DNA of 64,000 bases from Rhodospirillaceae bacterium (lineage in GTDB: Bacteria > Pseudomonadota > Alphaproteobacteria > MPNO01 > UBA2964), in contig PAPV01000015.1 in NCBI GenBank assembly GCA_002709075.1, forward strand, positions 108,122-172,121, in the 5' to 3' direction. Both the position numbers and the translations under genes were made by a program. Positions 1 to 8,129 of this stretch are shown one piece after another. Every line of letters starts with the position of its first letter. Positions within the stretch are counted from its first letter, which is position 1. Below the pieces are notes generated by a model, which saw nothing but the letters and a program-made list of their open reading frames with translations, was not told the DNA's origin and made no database searches.

Positions 1-337
1 AGAGTCCTTTTACCGAAATTTGTGTTGCAAAATCTGATGGATAAATTTCTTTTACAGAAGGGGCAAATAATAAATCGACGTTAGCTTTTTCCAAAATCTT
101 TTTATCCTGTATGAAATCTGACGGATAGGTGGCTAAGTCTTCATTTTCACCAAACTGGGTAGGATTTACAAATATTGTTACAATAGTTCTCTGACAATAT
201 GAACGGCCTATAGAAACCAAACTCAAATGACCATCATGCAAAGCACCCATCGTTGGTATAAGAGCGATGGTCTCACCCGATTTTCTCCATGTTTGGACCG
301 TTTTTCTGAGGTCTTCAATACTGTAAACAACTTTCAT
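1..337 (-). CDS. panC: pantothenate synthetase PanC, N-terminal part (cut by window edge)
   Basis: Pantoate--beta-alanine ligase, the last step of cytosolic pantothenate (vitamin B5, CoA precursor) synthesis; it condenses pantoate and beta-alanine using ATP. My translation of the minus strand begins MKVVYSIEDLRKTV. It shows the family's nucleotide-binding motif PTMGALHDGHLSL (about residues 28-40) and then FVNPTQFGENEDLATYP (about 56-72), both characteristic of PanC. About 112 codons are present; the C-terminal two thirds lie outside the window. The ATG is one base beyond the panB stop codon, so panB and panC form one operon read leftwards. No internal stops are seen. Confidence 0.95.
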   Translation of the reverse strand, partial: MKVVYSIEDLRKTVQTWRKSGETIALIPTMGALHDGHLSLVSIGRSYCQRTIVTIFVNPTQFGENEDLATYPSDFIQDKKILEKANVDLLFAPSVKEIYPSDFATQISVKGL

Positions 338-338
338 T

Positions 339-1190
339 TTAGATTATTTTAACTTGTTTATGTTTTACGTTTATTTTTTCCTTAAATACTTGTTCTGGTC
401 CAGGAAAACGGCGCGCTTTAACATCAGATGCATAAGCTGCTGCGGCTTTCTGCACCTCTGCCCCTAATTCCGCATAACGCTTAACAAAAGTTGGGGTATA
501 ATCATTAAACATACCTATCATATCTTCCGTGACCAGGACTTGACCATCGCATTCCGCGCTAGCCCCTATACCAATAGTTGGAACAGATACAGAATGTGTT
601 ACATGACTAGCAACAGAAGGAACCACACCTTCAATCACCACAGAAAAAGCGCCCGCTTCAGCAATAGCGCGGGCGTCGGAAACAATGGCTGACCCCTCTT
701 CTCTCTCACGACCACGAACCTGATAACCACCTAAGCGATTGACGCTCTGTGGCATGAGACCGACATGCCCCATAACTGGAATGCCGCGGTCAGTCAAAAA
801 TGATACTGTCTCTGCCATCTCTATACCACCCTCCAACTTAACTGCTCCACATCCGCTTTCCTGCATTAAACGGGCTCCATTCCGAAATGCCTGTTCTGGA
901 GACTCTTGGTAAGATCCAAATGGCATATCAACCGTGACACAGGCGGTTTCCGAGCCTCGTACGACGGCAGCACCATGCGCAATCATCATTTCCAAGCTAA
1001 CATTCAAAGTACTATCATAACCGTAAAGAACCATACCTAAGGAATCACCCACTATAAAAACATCTGTGTAGGGATCTAGAAAACCAGCCATTGGCGCAGT
1101 ATAAGCTGTGAGAGACACAATCGGCTCACCACCTTTGCGCGCCCTGAGTTTCGGGACGGTAATACGTTTCTTTTGTGAGGATATGCTCAC
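339..1190 (-). CDS. panB: 3-methyl-2-oxobutanoate hydroxymethyltransferase PanB
   Basis: Ketopantoate hydroxymethyltransferase: transfers a hydroxymethyl group from 5,10-methylene-THF to 2-oxoisovalerate, giving ketopantoate in the cytosolic pantothenate pathway. The 283-residue length is normal for the family. [10 protein letters not shown] (about 48-57) and VDMPFGSYQ (about 87-95) carry the two metal-binding aspartates, VKLEGG (about 117-122) holds the conserved lysine, and IEGVVPS lies further on. The start is the first Met, upstream of the conserved TVPKLRARK segment. It is first in the panB-panC pair; the panC ATG follows after a single base. The 1191-1323 gap to the divergent ggt gene must hold both promoters. 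Confidence 0.97.
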   Translation of the reverse strand: MSISSQKKRITVPKLRARKGGEPIVSLTAYTAPMAGFLDPYTDVFIVGDSLGMVLYGYDSTLNVSLEMMIAHGAAVVRGSETACVTVDMPFGSYQESPEQAFRNGARLMQESGCGAVKLEGGIEMAETVSFLTDRGIPVMGHVGLMPQSVNRLGGYQVRGREREEGSAIVSDARAIAEAGAFSVVIEGVVPSVASHVTHSVSVPTIGIGASAECDGQVLVTEDMIGMFNDYTPTFVKRYAELGAEVQKAAAAYASDVKARRFPGPEQVFKEKINVKHKQVKII

Positions 1191-1323
1191 TGTTAATCTC
1201 CATGTTACGTCATTTGTTGCGGTCAGGGTAACAGACTTGTAAAAGTTTTTAACCGTAAATTTTTAATGGGTACAAGGGCTTCCTTCCCATTTAAATTGAA
1301 CTGAAGATAAGGAGTAAATTTAA

Positions 1324-3072
1324 ATGACAAGAATTGTATATAAATTAGGGGTTTTTCTCAGCACAGCTCTTATATTTGGATACACAATTAATTCAGTTTT
1401 AGCTAAAGCAAATCGCGCTTCAGTTTATGCAAAACAACAAATGGTGAGCGCAGCGAACCCTGTTGCTGTTAGAATCGGCCTCAATATACTGCGCGCGGGA
1501 GGAAGCGCGGTAGATGCTGCGATTGCAGTGCAAATGGTGCTTACTCTGGTCGAGCCGCAAAGTTCTGGGATCGGCGGGGGCGCATTCCTATTAAACTATA
1601 AACCAGCTAAAACAAAAGCTTCCAAACCAATACTTAGTGCTTACGACGGACGGGAAACCGCTCCAAGGGCCATAACCGAAAATCTTTTTCTTAAAAGTAA
1701 TGGCGATGTCTTTTCTTGGGATAAACGTAAAATTGGTGGTCGCTCGGTTGGAGTACCTGGCACAGTCCACGTTCTAGGAGTGGCACATAAAAAACATGGA
1801 AGATTACCTTGGAAAATACTTTTTGATCCAGCAATCCAAATGGCAAAAAATGGTTTTGCCGTCTCGCCCCGCCTTCATAAAATGATTAAAAAAGATAAGT
1901 TCCTTAAAAATTTTCCGGAAGCCCGCAATTACTTTTATCTACCAAATGGCAAACCATTACCAATTGGATATATTTTAAAAAATCCAAAGCTAGCAGAAAC
2001 ATTTAAATTATTGGCAGAAAAAGGGCCCCAAGCATTTTATTCGAGAAATATGTCGGTTGATATTGCTAATGCTGTACAAAAGACTCATCACCTCCCAGGA
2101 AAATTGACAGCTGAAGATATCCAAACATACAATTCCAAACAAAGGCCAATCATCTGCGGGCCATATAAAGTCTGGAAGATTTGTGGCATGCCACCTCCAA
2201 CTTCCGGTGGGGTTGCAGTAATCCAAACGCTCGGAATGTTGGAAAGATTTAATCTTGGGCGACACACTCCCAATTCTGCAGAAGCTATACACCTTGTCAC
2301 TGAAGCAAGTCGACTCGCCTTTGCTGACAGGAATCTTTATCTTGGCGATCCTGATTTTGTGCAGATTCCATCGAAGGGCCTGATTAATACTAAGTATTTA
2401 CAGGAGCGATCTGCCCTTATTTCAAAAAGGGAAACTATGAAAATAGCCATAGCCGGAAAACCACCGTTTCTGAGTGTTTTTCCAGATTTTTCTTCGGACA
2501 ATGCTAGTAAAGAGCTCAACTCAACCAGCCATATAGCCATTGTGGACTCCTGGGGTGAAGCAATATCAATGACTACAACTATCGGCACGGCTTTCGGATC
2601 AAGAATAATGATTCATGGATTTATGTTGAACGATGAACTAGCCGACTTCGCAGCAAATCCTCGTGATAATAAAGGTAAAATCAAGGTAAATGCTCCGCAA
2701 CCAAAAAAAAGACCCCGGAGTTCGATGTCACCCACATTCGTACTTGATCGAGAAGGAAATCTTATTATGACGGTGGGATCTCCGGGCGGTTCAAGTATTA
2801 TTGGCTATGTTATAAAAACGCTTATTGCAGTACTAGACTGGAAAATGCATATGCAAGAGGCCATTGATATGCCAAATTTTCTAAACAAAAACAAACGAAC
2901 CGAACTTGAAAAGGATACTAACCTCATTGAGTTAGTGAAAGAACTGCAAGAGTTGGGACACAATCCAGACATAAGGGAAAAAACCAGCGGATTGAGCGGT
3001 ATTAGGGTACTTGAACATGGTCTTGAGGGAGGAGCTGACTCCCGACGTGAGGGAATAGCATTAGGAGATTAA
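1324..3072 (+). CDS. ggt: gamma-glutamyltranspeptidase precursor
   Basis: Secreted N-terminal-nucleophile hydrolase that cleaves gamma-glutamyl bonds (glutathione and analogues) and self-cleaves into two subunits. It has 582 residues, normal length. A signal peptide is visible (basic start, hydrophobic stretch, Ala-rich end near residue 28), so it is periplasmic or outer-face. The large subunit begins near VSAANPVAVRIGLNIL. The TSH triplet at residues 401-403 matches the family TTH motif, making Thr401 the expected autoprocessing nucleophile; SPGGSSIIGYV matches the oxyanion/substrate loop. ATG is preceded by AAGGAGT. Likely supplies amino acids from glutathione-like peptides, in keeping with the peptide uptake genes at 26-34 kb. 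Confidence 0.95.
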   Translation: MTRIVYKLGVFLSTALIFGYTINSVLAKANRASVYAKQQMVSAANPVAVRIGLNILRAGGSAVDAAIAVQMVLTLVEPQSSGIGGGAFLLNYKPAKTKASKPILSAYDGRETAPRAITENLFLKSNGDVFSWDKRKIGGRSVGVPGTVHVLGVAHKKHGRLPWKILFDPAIQMAKNGFAVSPRLHKMIKKDKFLKNFPEARNYFYLPNGKPLPIGYILKNPKLAETFKLLAEKGPQAFYSRNMSVDIANAVQKTHHLPGKLTAEDIQTYNSKQRPIICGPYKVWKICGMPPPTSGGVAVIQTLGMLERFNLGRHTPNSAEAIHLVTEASRLAFADRNLYLGDPDFVQIPSKGLINTKYLQERSALISKRETMKIAIAGKPPFLSVFPDFSSDNASKELNSTSHIAIVDSWGEAISMTTTIGTAFGSRIMIHGFMLNDELADFAANPRDNKGKIKVNAPQPKKRPRSSMSPTFVLDREGNLIMTVGSPGGSSIIGYVIKTLIAVLDWKMHMQEAIDMPNFLNKNKRTELEKDTNLIELVKELQELGHNPDIREKTSGLSGIRVLEHGLEGGADSRREGIALGD

Positions 3073-3093
3073 TGGATATTTTGTGGGCACGCT

Positions 3094-3966
3094 TTGAGAT
3101 TATTTAACAGCTTTTCTGGAAATACCCGTGGCGCAATCTGGATGACTCTAGGGGCCATCTCTTTGGTTCTATTAGCTATCACTGTTCGCGACCTCCAAGA
3201 CCATTACAATGTTCTGCAAATGATTTTTATGCGGAGCATCGTTAGCTTGTTGATCGTGCTGCCCTGGGTGCTCAGACAAAGAAAAAATATAACAACGAAA
3301 AGATTAGGATTGCATTGGTTTCGCAATATTATTCATTATGTGGGAAATATCGGATGGTTTATTGCAGTAACTCTATTGCCGCTTGCGGATTTGTCCGCAA
3401 TACAATTTACGGTTCCACTCTTTACTATTTGTCTCGCCGCTGTTTTCCTTCCCGAGAAAATCGGGAAACATCGATGGATTGCAACGATTATAGGTTTCGT
3501 TGGTGCTTTAGTTATTATACGCCCTGGCTTTATAGTTTTGAGTTTAGGCACTGTCGCTATCATTCTTTCTTCCATTTGTTATGCCTCCTCACAAGTGGCT
3601 ACCAAGTCCCTTTCAAAAACAGATAACCCGAATGCTATCCTTTTTTACATGTCAACCATGTTTGTGTTTGTTTCATTTATTCCAGCCTGTTTGGCCTGGA
3701 AAACGCCTATTTTATCACACGTGCTACCGATAATTTTGCTTGGTGTTTTCGGCTATCTGGCGCATGCTTGCATCATTCGATCTTTTGCAGCTGCAGATGC
3801 CAGCTTTGTCATGCCTTTTGATTTCCTTCGATTGCCAATCTCTGCAATTTTTGGAATATTTTTATATAATGAAACCCTTGACCCTTGGGTTTGGATTGGG
3901 GCAATAATTATCTTCAGTGCAACATATTACAATACATGGATTGAACACATTACTGCACGAAGGTAA
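3094..3966 (+). CDS. EamA/DMT-superfamily inner-membrane transporter
   Basis: A 290-residue membrane protein of the drug/metabolite transporter superfamily: about ten hydrophobic helices forming two EamA repeats (roughly residues 15-140 and 150-285). LPLADLSAIQFTVPLFT and PFDFLRLPISAIFG are typical EamA helix 4/9 sequences. Substrate unknown; relatives export amino acids, S-adenosylmethionine or metabolites. The reading frame opens with TTG (3094); the first in-frame ATG is codon 17, inside the first helix region, so the TTG is preferred although the SD is poor. It lies 21 bases after ggt and could be cotranscribed with it. Confidence 0.85.
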   Translation: MRLFNSFSGNTRGAIWMTLGAISLVLLAITVRDLQDHYNVLQMIFMRSIVSLLIVLPWVLRQRKNITTKRLGLHWFRNIIHYVGNIGWFIAVTLLPLADLSAIQFTVPLFTICLAAVFLPEKIGKHRWIATIIGFVGALVIIRPGFIVLSLGTVAIILSSICYASSQVATKSLSKTDNPNAILFYMSTMFVFVSFIPACLAWKTPILSHVLPIILLGVFGYLAHACIIRSFAAADASFVMPFDFLRLPISAIFGIFLYNETLDPWVWIGAIIIFSATYYNTWIEHITARR

Positions 3967-4040
3967 ATTAACAATCAATAAAAACAAATACATTTTATAG
4001 TTTTTAATAGCGTTCTCATGTAGTCCAACGGGGTTTTATT

Positions 4041-4454
4041 TTGAATCCAATACGCATAGTAAAACTAGATCACGTTGTACTTAGGGTAAGTAACATTAAA
4101 GACTCTATTTTTTTTTATAATGTTGTTTTGGGTTGTCCTGCAGTGCGCAGTGAACCTGATCTAGGTCTTTATCAATTTCAAGTGGGCGCCTCTATGATTG
4201 ACTTAGTTCCCCAAGATAGTGAATTAGGTAGCAGGAATGGATATGGCTCTCCCAAGATCGGACGAAATGTTGATCATATTGCATTAACTATTGAGAAATT
4301 CGATTATAGCGAACTAAAAAATTACTTTAACCGTTTCGGAATAAGGATACACGAATGGGGACGACGTTTTGGAGCAGACGGATATGGACCCTCAGTTTAT
4401 TTATCGGATCCGGATGGTAATGTAGTAGAGCTTAAAGGGCCCGCAGAGAATTAA
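4041..4454 (+). CDS. VOC-fold (glyoxalase/dioxygenase-like) protein
   Basis: A 137-residue single vicinal-oxygen-chelate domain. KLDHVVLRVSN at the N-terminus, NVDHIALTI in the middle and DPDGNVVELKGP at the end give the family's His/His/Glu metal-ligand pattern. Substrate cannot be read from sequence; relatives include glyoxalase I, fosfomycin-resistance enzymes and ring-cleavage dioxygenases. The start is TTG (4041), preceded at 8 bases by a GGGG stretch; no in-frame ATG lies near the conserved N-terminus. The downstream GST starts 29 bases later and may share a transcript, which would suit a thiol-dependent detoxification pair. Confidence 0.8.
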   Translation: MNPIRIVKLDHVVLRVSNIKDSIFFYNVVLGCPAVRSEPDLGLYQFQVGASMIDLVPQDSELGSRNGYGSPKIGRNVDHIALTIEKFDYSELKNYFNRFGIRIHEWGRRFGADGYGPSVYLSDPDGNVVELKGPAEN

Positions 4455-4483
4455 GTTAAAAAATACTGAAAAAAGGAGGCAAT

Positions 4484-5104
4484 ATGCTGAAAATTCTTGG
4501 TCGTAAAACATCATCAAATGTCCAAAAGGTTTTATGGGTATGCGGTGAAATTGGATTAAATTTTCATCGTGAAGATTTGGGCGGCCCGTTCGGAGGCAAT
4601 CTTGAACCAGAATATTTAGAATTAAATCCAAATGGAGTAATTCCCACTATCATAGATGAAGATTTTATTCTATGGGAATCAAACTCATGCACCAGATACC
4701 TTGCTCGAAAACACAGTTACGGAAATCTTTACCCAGAAAATTTAAATATTTTAGCAAGCGCCGAACGATGGATGGATTGGCAATTGACGGTTTGCAGTCC
4801 CTCTTTAGTACCAGTATTTAGAGGATTAATTCGTACCCCAGAAAAAGAACGGAATTTGAGGGAAATTCAAAAATCACGAAATGCATTATCAAAATCGATG
4901 TTTATCTTGGATAAAAACTTAGAACGCAACGAGTATGTAGCTGGTGCTAGCTTTACAATAGGTGACATTCCTGTTGGGATAGCCGCTTATCGGTGGTACG
5001 AAATGCCAATCGAAAGAGAGGAATACCCGAATTTAAAACGGTGGTTCGATACCTTATCTTCACGTCCAGCTTTTCAAGACAACGTTATGCAAGGTTTAGC
5101 GTGA
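4484..5104 (+). CDS. glutathione S-transferase family protein
   Basis: A 206-residue cytosolic GST. The N-terminal thioredoxin-like half contains NPNGVIPTIIDEDFILWESNS, the glutathione-binding cis-Pro and Glu-Ser motif; the helical C-terminal half contains FTIGDIPVGIAAYRW, the GST N-capping/Asp motif. The ATG is preceded by a perfect AAGGAGG at good spacing, the strongest Shine-Dalgarno seen in this part of the window, suggesting high translation. Substrate unknown. It follows the VOC protein in the same direction and faces the ICL-family gene. Confidence 0.9.
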   Translation: MLKILGRKTSSNVQKVLWVCGEIGLNFHREDLGGPFGGNLEPEYLELNPNGVIPTIIDEDFILWESNSCTRYLARKHSYGNLYPENLNILASAERWMDWQLTVCSPSLVPVFRGLIRTPEKERNLREIQKSRNALSKSMFILDKNLERNEYVAGASFTIGDIPVGIAAYRWYEMPIEREEYPNLKRWFDTLSSRPAFQDNVMQGLA

Positions 5105-5134
5105 AGAGTGTTTCGGTTTTCATTAAACATAATC

Positions 5135-5160
5135 AAATTAAATCGGTTCAGATTTAATTT
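5135..5160. terminator. AT-rich hairpin between convergent genes
   Basis: A perfect 10-bp inverted repeat (AAATTAAATC / GATTTAATTT) with loop GGTTCA lies between the GST (+) and the ICL-family gene (-). Its placement fits a bidirectional terminator, but it is AT-rich with only a broken T-run, so function is inferred from position. Confidence 0.4.
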
Positions 5161-5196
5161 CTATATATTTCCAGCACAACTATTTAACAATTATTG

Positions 5197-6060
5197 TTAT
5201 TTTTGAGAATATCGTTTTTCTGCTTCATAATAAGAGTCAAACCCAACAACATTCCTTAAGTAACTGAAGTCAGATAAACCAGGAGGGGAAACACCCTCCG
5301 CCAAACAGTTTAGCGCATTCTCCATCGCAGTCATCGCTGAATTTAACAAAGTAAGTGGATAAAGAACTATGCTAAATCCCATTTGGCCAAGGGTATTTAT
5401 TGTAAGCAAAGGGGTATCCCCTTGCTCAATCAAATTAGCCATCTTTGGTCCAGAGACCCCGTTGCAGAAAGCTTCCATTTCCTCTTCTGATTGTGGAGCT
5501 TCCAAGAACAAAATATCTGCGCCTGCATCAGCAAATGCCTTCATCCTCCACATAGCTTCGTCAAAGCCATCAGTTGCGCGGGCGTCAGTTCTGGCCATAA
5601 TTAAAATATCCGCTCCATCTTCACGTGCATCAATTGCCGCCTTGATTCTTAACAGGGCTTCGTCTCGATCAACAACTGCTTTACCACGAGTATGACCACA
5701 ACGTTTAGGTGCGAGTTGATCTTCAACCATTGCACATGCAAACCCCGCTCTGGAAAACCCTTCAATTGTTCGCCTAACGTTTAACGCATTGCCATAACCA
5801 GTATCAGCATCGCCTATTATTGGAATATCTGCTGCTCCACATATATTTCGTCCTTGATCAAGCATCTCAGAGTAAGAAATAAGACCGGTGTCAGGCAAAC
5901 CCAGACGAGCAGCGGATACAGCAAACCCACTCATAAACGAAACATCGAAACCTGCTCGTTCAACCAAACGCGCAGAGAGAGCATCAAAACATGCCGGCGT
6001 GAGATGGGCCTGCCCGTCATGCAATAATTTGCGTAGTTTTTCAGTCACAGTATTATTCAT
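5197..6060 (-). CDS. isocitrate lyase/PEP mutase superfamily enzyme
   Basis: A 287-residue TIM-barrel enzyme. GDADTGYGNA holds the metal-binding Asp cluster, VEDQLAPKRCGHTRGK matches the superfamily K(K/R)CGH active-site signature, and ILIMARTDARA follows. Members of this subgroup are oxaloacetate decarboxylases, 2,3-dimethylmalate lyases and methylisocitrate lyase-like enzymes; the sequence alone does not separate them. It is too short for true isocitrate lyase. It ends before the convergent GST and starts 8 bases downstream of the stop of the small membrane protein, so these two minus-strand genes may be cotranscribed. Confidence 0.88.
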   Translation of the reverse strand: MNNTVTEKLRKLLHDGQAHLTPACFDALSARLVERAGFDVSFMSGFAVSAARLGLPDTGLISYSEMLDQGRNICGAADIPIIGDADTGYGNALNVRRTIEGFSRAGFACAMVEDQLAPKRCGHTRGKAVVDRDEALLRIKAAIDAREDGADILIMARTDARATDGFDEAMWRMKAFADAGADILFLEAPQSEEEMEAFCNGVSGPKMANLIEQGDTPLLTINTLGQMGFSIVLYPLTLLNSAMTAMENALNCLAEGVSPPGLSDFSYLRNVVGFDSYYEAEKRYSQK

Positions 6061-6068
6061 CGATGTTT

Positions 6069-6251
6069 TTACTCCTCCGAGTGATCAAAACTGACCTGAA
6101 TTAGTCGAAAAATAAACCAAATAGCAAAAACAAAGAATAATAACCCTCCCCAATAACCAAGCCCATGGCCTGCAATACTAGCTACAAAAAGTCCGCAAAT
6201 TGCAAGCACAAACATAACCCCTCCCATAATGCAGTTTCGAATATTATTCAT
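6069..6251 (-). CDS. small two-helix membrane protein, function unknown
   Basis: About 60 residues with two hydrophobic segments (IMGGVMFVLAICGLFVASI and GGLLFFVFAIWFIFRLI) separated by a short glycine turn, ending in acidic residues. I do not recognise the family. An upstream in-frame Met exists, but the ATG at 6251 has AAGGAT six bases before it, so that start is chosen. It precedes the ICL/PEP-mutase gene by 8 bases and follows the TVP38-like membrane gene on the same strand. Confidence 0.6.
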   Translation of the reverse strand: MNNIRNCIMGGVMFVLAICGLFVASIAGHGLGYWGGLLFFVFAIWFIFRLIQVSFDHSEE

Positions 6252-6360
6252 TTTTTTATCCTTAAAATAAAACACCCTTAAAAAGATAATTTAACAACAA
6301 GCACAAATCACACATAAAACCTTGTCTATCATTTGATAAACTTGCAAACAAGTAGTCTAA

Positions 6361-7110
6361 CTAACTCTCTCGTTCTCGAAATCGCTTCCATTTTTTGTAT
6401 ATGATCGGCGTCAATACCAACACACCTAATCCAATAAGCGGAAACAAAAATAATGGGGTAAAAATAATATTTTGATCAACATCCTCCCAGCGCAAAAGCA
6501 CACTGCTCAATCCGCCTCCTAGATAAGAATAAATAAGGGTACCTGGAATGATTCCTAAAAAAGTGCTTACGATAAAAATCATGAGTTTGATGCCTAAAAA
6601 AGCCGGAACCAAGTTGACCATAAAAAATGGAAAAATAGGTATCAACCTCAAGAATAGCATATAACCAAATGCATTACGCTCAAAACCGTCACGCATTTGA
6701 GAAATAATTGGTGTTACAAATCGTTTTTTAGAGAGAGGTCCAAAAGCAAAACGCGCTGCTAGAAATGCAATAGCCGCACCTCCTGTAGCCCCTATGACCG
6801 ACAAAGACGCACCTAAAACCGGCCCAAAGAAAAACCCGCCTGCAATCGTCATAGCTGTTCCTACGGGCATAGAGCAAGACACAATAACAATATACACTAA
6901 TACGTATACTACAGACGCTAGAAAATCATTATCAGCTATCCAATTTGTTAATTCAATTTGGTTTTCCGTTAGCCATTCATATGAAATGAATTTGTTAACA
7001 TTTAAAAACCAAAACACGATCAGACCTGATAGTAGAATTGAAAAAGGAACAAACTTTTTTATTCTCTGCTTCTTAAGTAATAACTGGGAATTTGGCTTCT
7101 TACCTAACAC
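6361..7110 (-). CDS. TVP38/TMEM64 (VTT-domain) membrane protein
   Basis: A 249-residue polytopic inner-membrane protein of the SNARE-associated/DedA-like VTT family. The signature lies in the first half: AGGFFFGPVLGASLSV and GATGGAAIAFLAARF, followed by LRLIPIFPFFMVNLVPAFL and IIPGTLIYSYLGGG. Related proteins are linked to lipid scrambling and membrane homeostasis; a specific substrate cannot be assigned. The frame opens with GTG (7110); an AAGGAG lies about 13 bases upstream, rather far. Reads away from the rpmH promoter region. Confidence 0.85.
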   Translation of the reverse strand: MLGKKPNSQLLLKKQRIKKFVPFSILLSGLIVFWFLNVNKFISYEWLTENQIELTNWIADNDFLASVVYVLVYIVIVSCSMPVGTAMTIAGGFFFGPVLGASLSVIGATGGAAIAFLAARFAFGPLSKKRFVTPIISQMRDGFERNAFGYMLFLRLIPIFPFFMVNLVPAFLGIKLMIFIVSTFLGIIPGTLIYSYLGGGLSSVLLRWEDVDQNIIFTPLFLFPLIGLGVLVLTPIIYKKWKRFRERES

Positions 7111-7265
7111 TTAACTAACAGCTCTCCTTAAACGATTTGCAAGTACAAATGAATTTTGGTAAATGCTAGAGTATTAAATTGGAATTTACGAAAAAAACAA
7201 TAATTTTGATAATGAAAATTGTATTTAGGTAAAAACAATAAATTTTATTATTAATCTGTGGAAGA

Positions 7266-7294
7266 TTGACTTATGTTGTTCAAATCCGTATACA
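7266..7294 (+). promoter_or_regulatory. sigma70-type promoter for rpmH-rnpA
   Basis: TTGACT (7266-7271) and TATACA (7289-7294) are separated by exactly 17 bases, 34 bases before the rpmH start. A 5/6 match to the -35 box, 4/6 to the -10 box and ideal spacing make this the clearest promoter seen by eye in the window. Confidence 0.65.
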
Positions 7295-7327
7295 GCAAAT
7301 GCACTTAATTTCCCACTGGAGAATATT

Positions 7328-7462
7328 GTGAAACGTACCTACCAACCTAGTGTTCTGGTTCGCAAAAGACGTCACGGATTTCGTGCCCGCAAAGCAACGG
7401 TTGGAGGACGTCGAGTTCTTGCCAATCGGCGTGCTCGAGGTCGTAAACGTTTGTCTGCCTGA
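7328..7462 (+). CDS. rpmH: 50S ribosomal protein L34
   Basis: A 44-residue, very basic protein of the large ribosomal subunit. The translation starts (V/M)[17 protein letters not shown], continues with [19 protein letters not shown] and ends RKRLSA, the canonical L34 sequence. The start is GTG with a GGAG upstream. The stop is 2 bases before the rnpA ATG, the widely conserved rpmH-rnpA pair, and a good sigma70-type promoter lies just upstream. Confidence 0.97.
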   Translation: MKRTYQPSVLVRKRRHGFRARKATVGGRRVLANRRARGRKRLSA

Positions 7463-7464
7463 AA

Positions 7465-7857
7465 ATGGTGCAAACGCTGCAGCGTCTAAAGCAGCGGCGT
7501 GAATTTCTTGATGTCGCAGAAAAAGGCGTAAAGTTTGCAACCCCCGGGTTGGTTCTTCAAGCGTTGAAGCGCTCCAGTGCCTGCAAACATCCGTTTGTAT
7601 CTGCTGAGGCAGGTTCGATCAGGGTTGGTTTTACTGTGACCAAAAAAATTGGTAACGCAGTTATTAGAAACAGAGTTAAGCGGAGGTTAAGAGCCGCCGC
7701 CACTGCTGTTTTACCAGCAGTAGCAAAAAAAGGCTTTGATTTTGTCTTAATTGGACGAGCCCACACCAAAAATAGACTTTATGAGGATTTAACCAAAGAT
7801 TTAAAGGATGCTCTAAAGCGAGTGAGTGCCCACCGCAATTTTGAAAATGATAAATAG
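7465..7857 (+). CDS. rnpA: ribonuclease P protein component
   Basis: Protein subunit of RNase P, assisting the catalytic RNA in maturing tRNA 5' ends. It has 130 residues, normal length. The diagnostic RNP box RNRVKRRLR is present after [13 protein letters not shown], with [13 protein letters not shown] at the N-terminus. It lies between rpmH and yidD in the classic order, and its TAG stop overlaps the possible GTG start of yidD by one base. Confidence 0.96.
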   Translation: MVQTLQRLKQRREFLDVAEKGVKFATPGLVLQALKRSSACKHPFVSAEAGSIRVGFTVTKKIGNAVIRNRVKRRLRAAATAVLPAVAKKGFDFVLIGRAHTKNRLYEDLTKDLKDALKRVSAHRNFENDK

Positions 7858-7865
7858 TGTTATTG

Positions 7866-8108
7866 ATGATTAAAGAAATTCTCCTATTACCAATTCTTTT
7901 AAGTATTAGAGTCTATCAATGGTTTGTATCACCTCTGATGCCCACGACTTGTCGATTTCTGCCCAGTTGCTCTCATTATTCTATTGAAGCACTTCGTATC
8001 CATGGGGCTATCCGTGGTGTTAGTCTTTCTATAAAACGCATTTGTCGATGTCACCCTTGGGGTGGTTCAGGCTACGATCCGGTTCCCGGATTAAAAGAGA
8101 AAGAATAA
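7866..8108 (+). CDS. yidD: membrane protein insertion efficiency factor YidD
   Basis: Small protein (about 80 residues) that helps YidC-dependent membrane insertion. Motifs: [30 protein letters not shown], with the conserved cysteines, then [14 protein letters not shown]. The ATG at 7866 is chosen; a GTG at 7857 in the same frame overlaps the rnpA stop and would add three residues. It lies between rnpA and yidC as in most bacteria. Confidence 0.95.
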   Translation: MIKEILLLPILLSIRVYQWFVSPLMPTTCRFLPSCSHYSIEALRIHGAIRGVSLSIKRICRCHPWGGSGYDPVPGLKEKE

Positions 8109-8129
8109 ATCTATGAGACGTCAATAAAA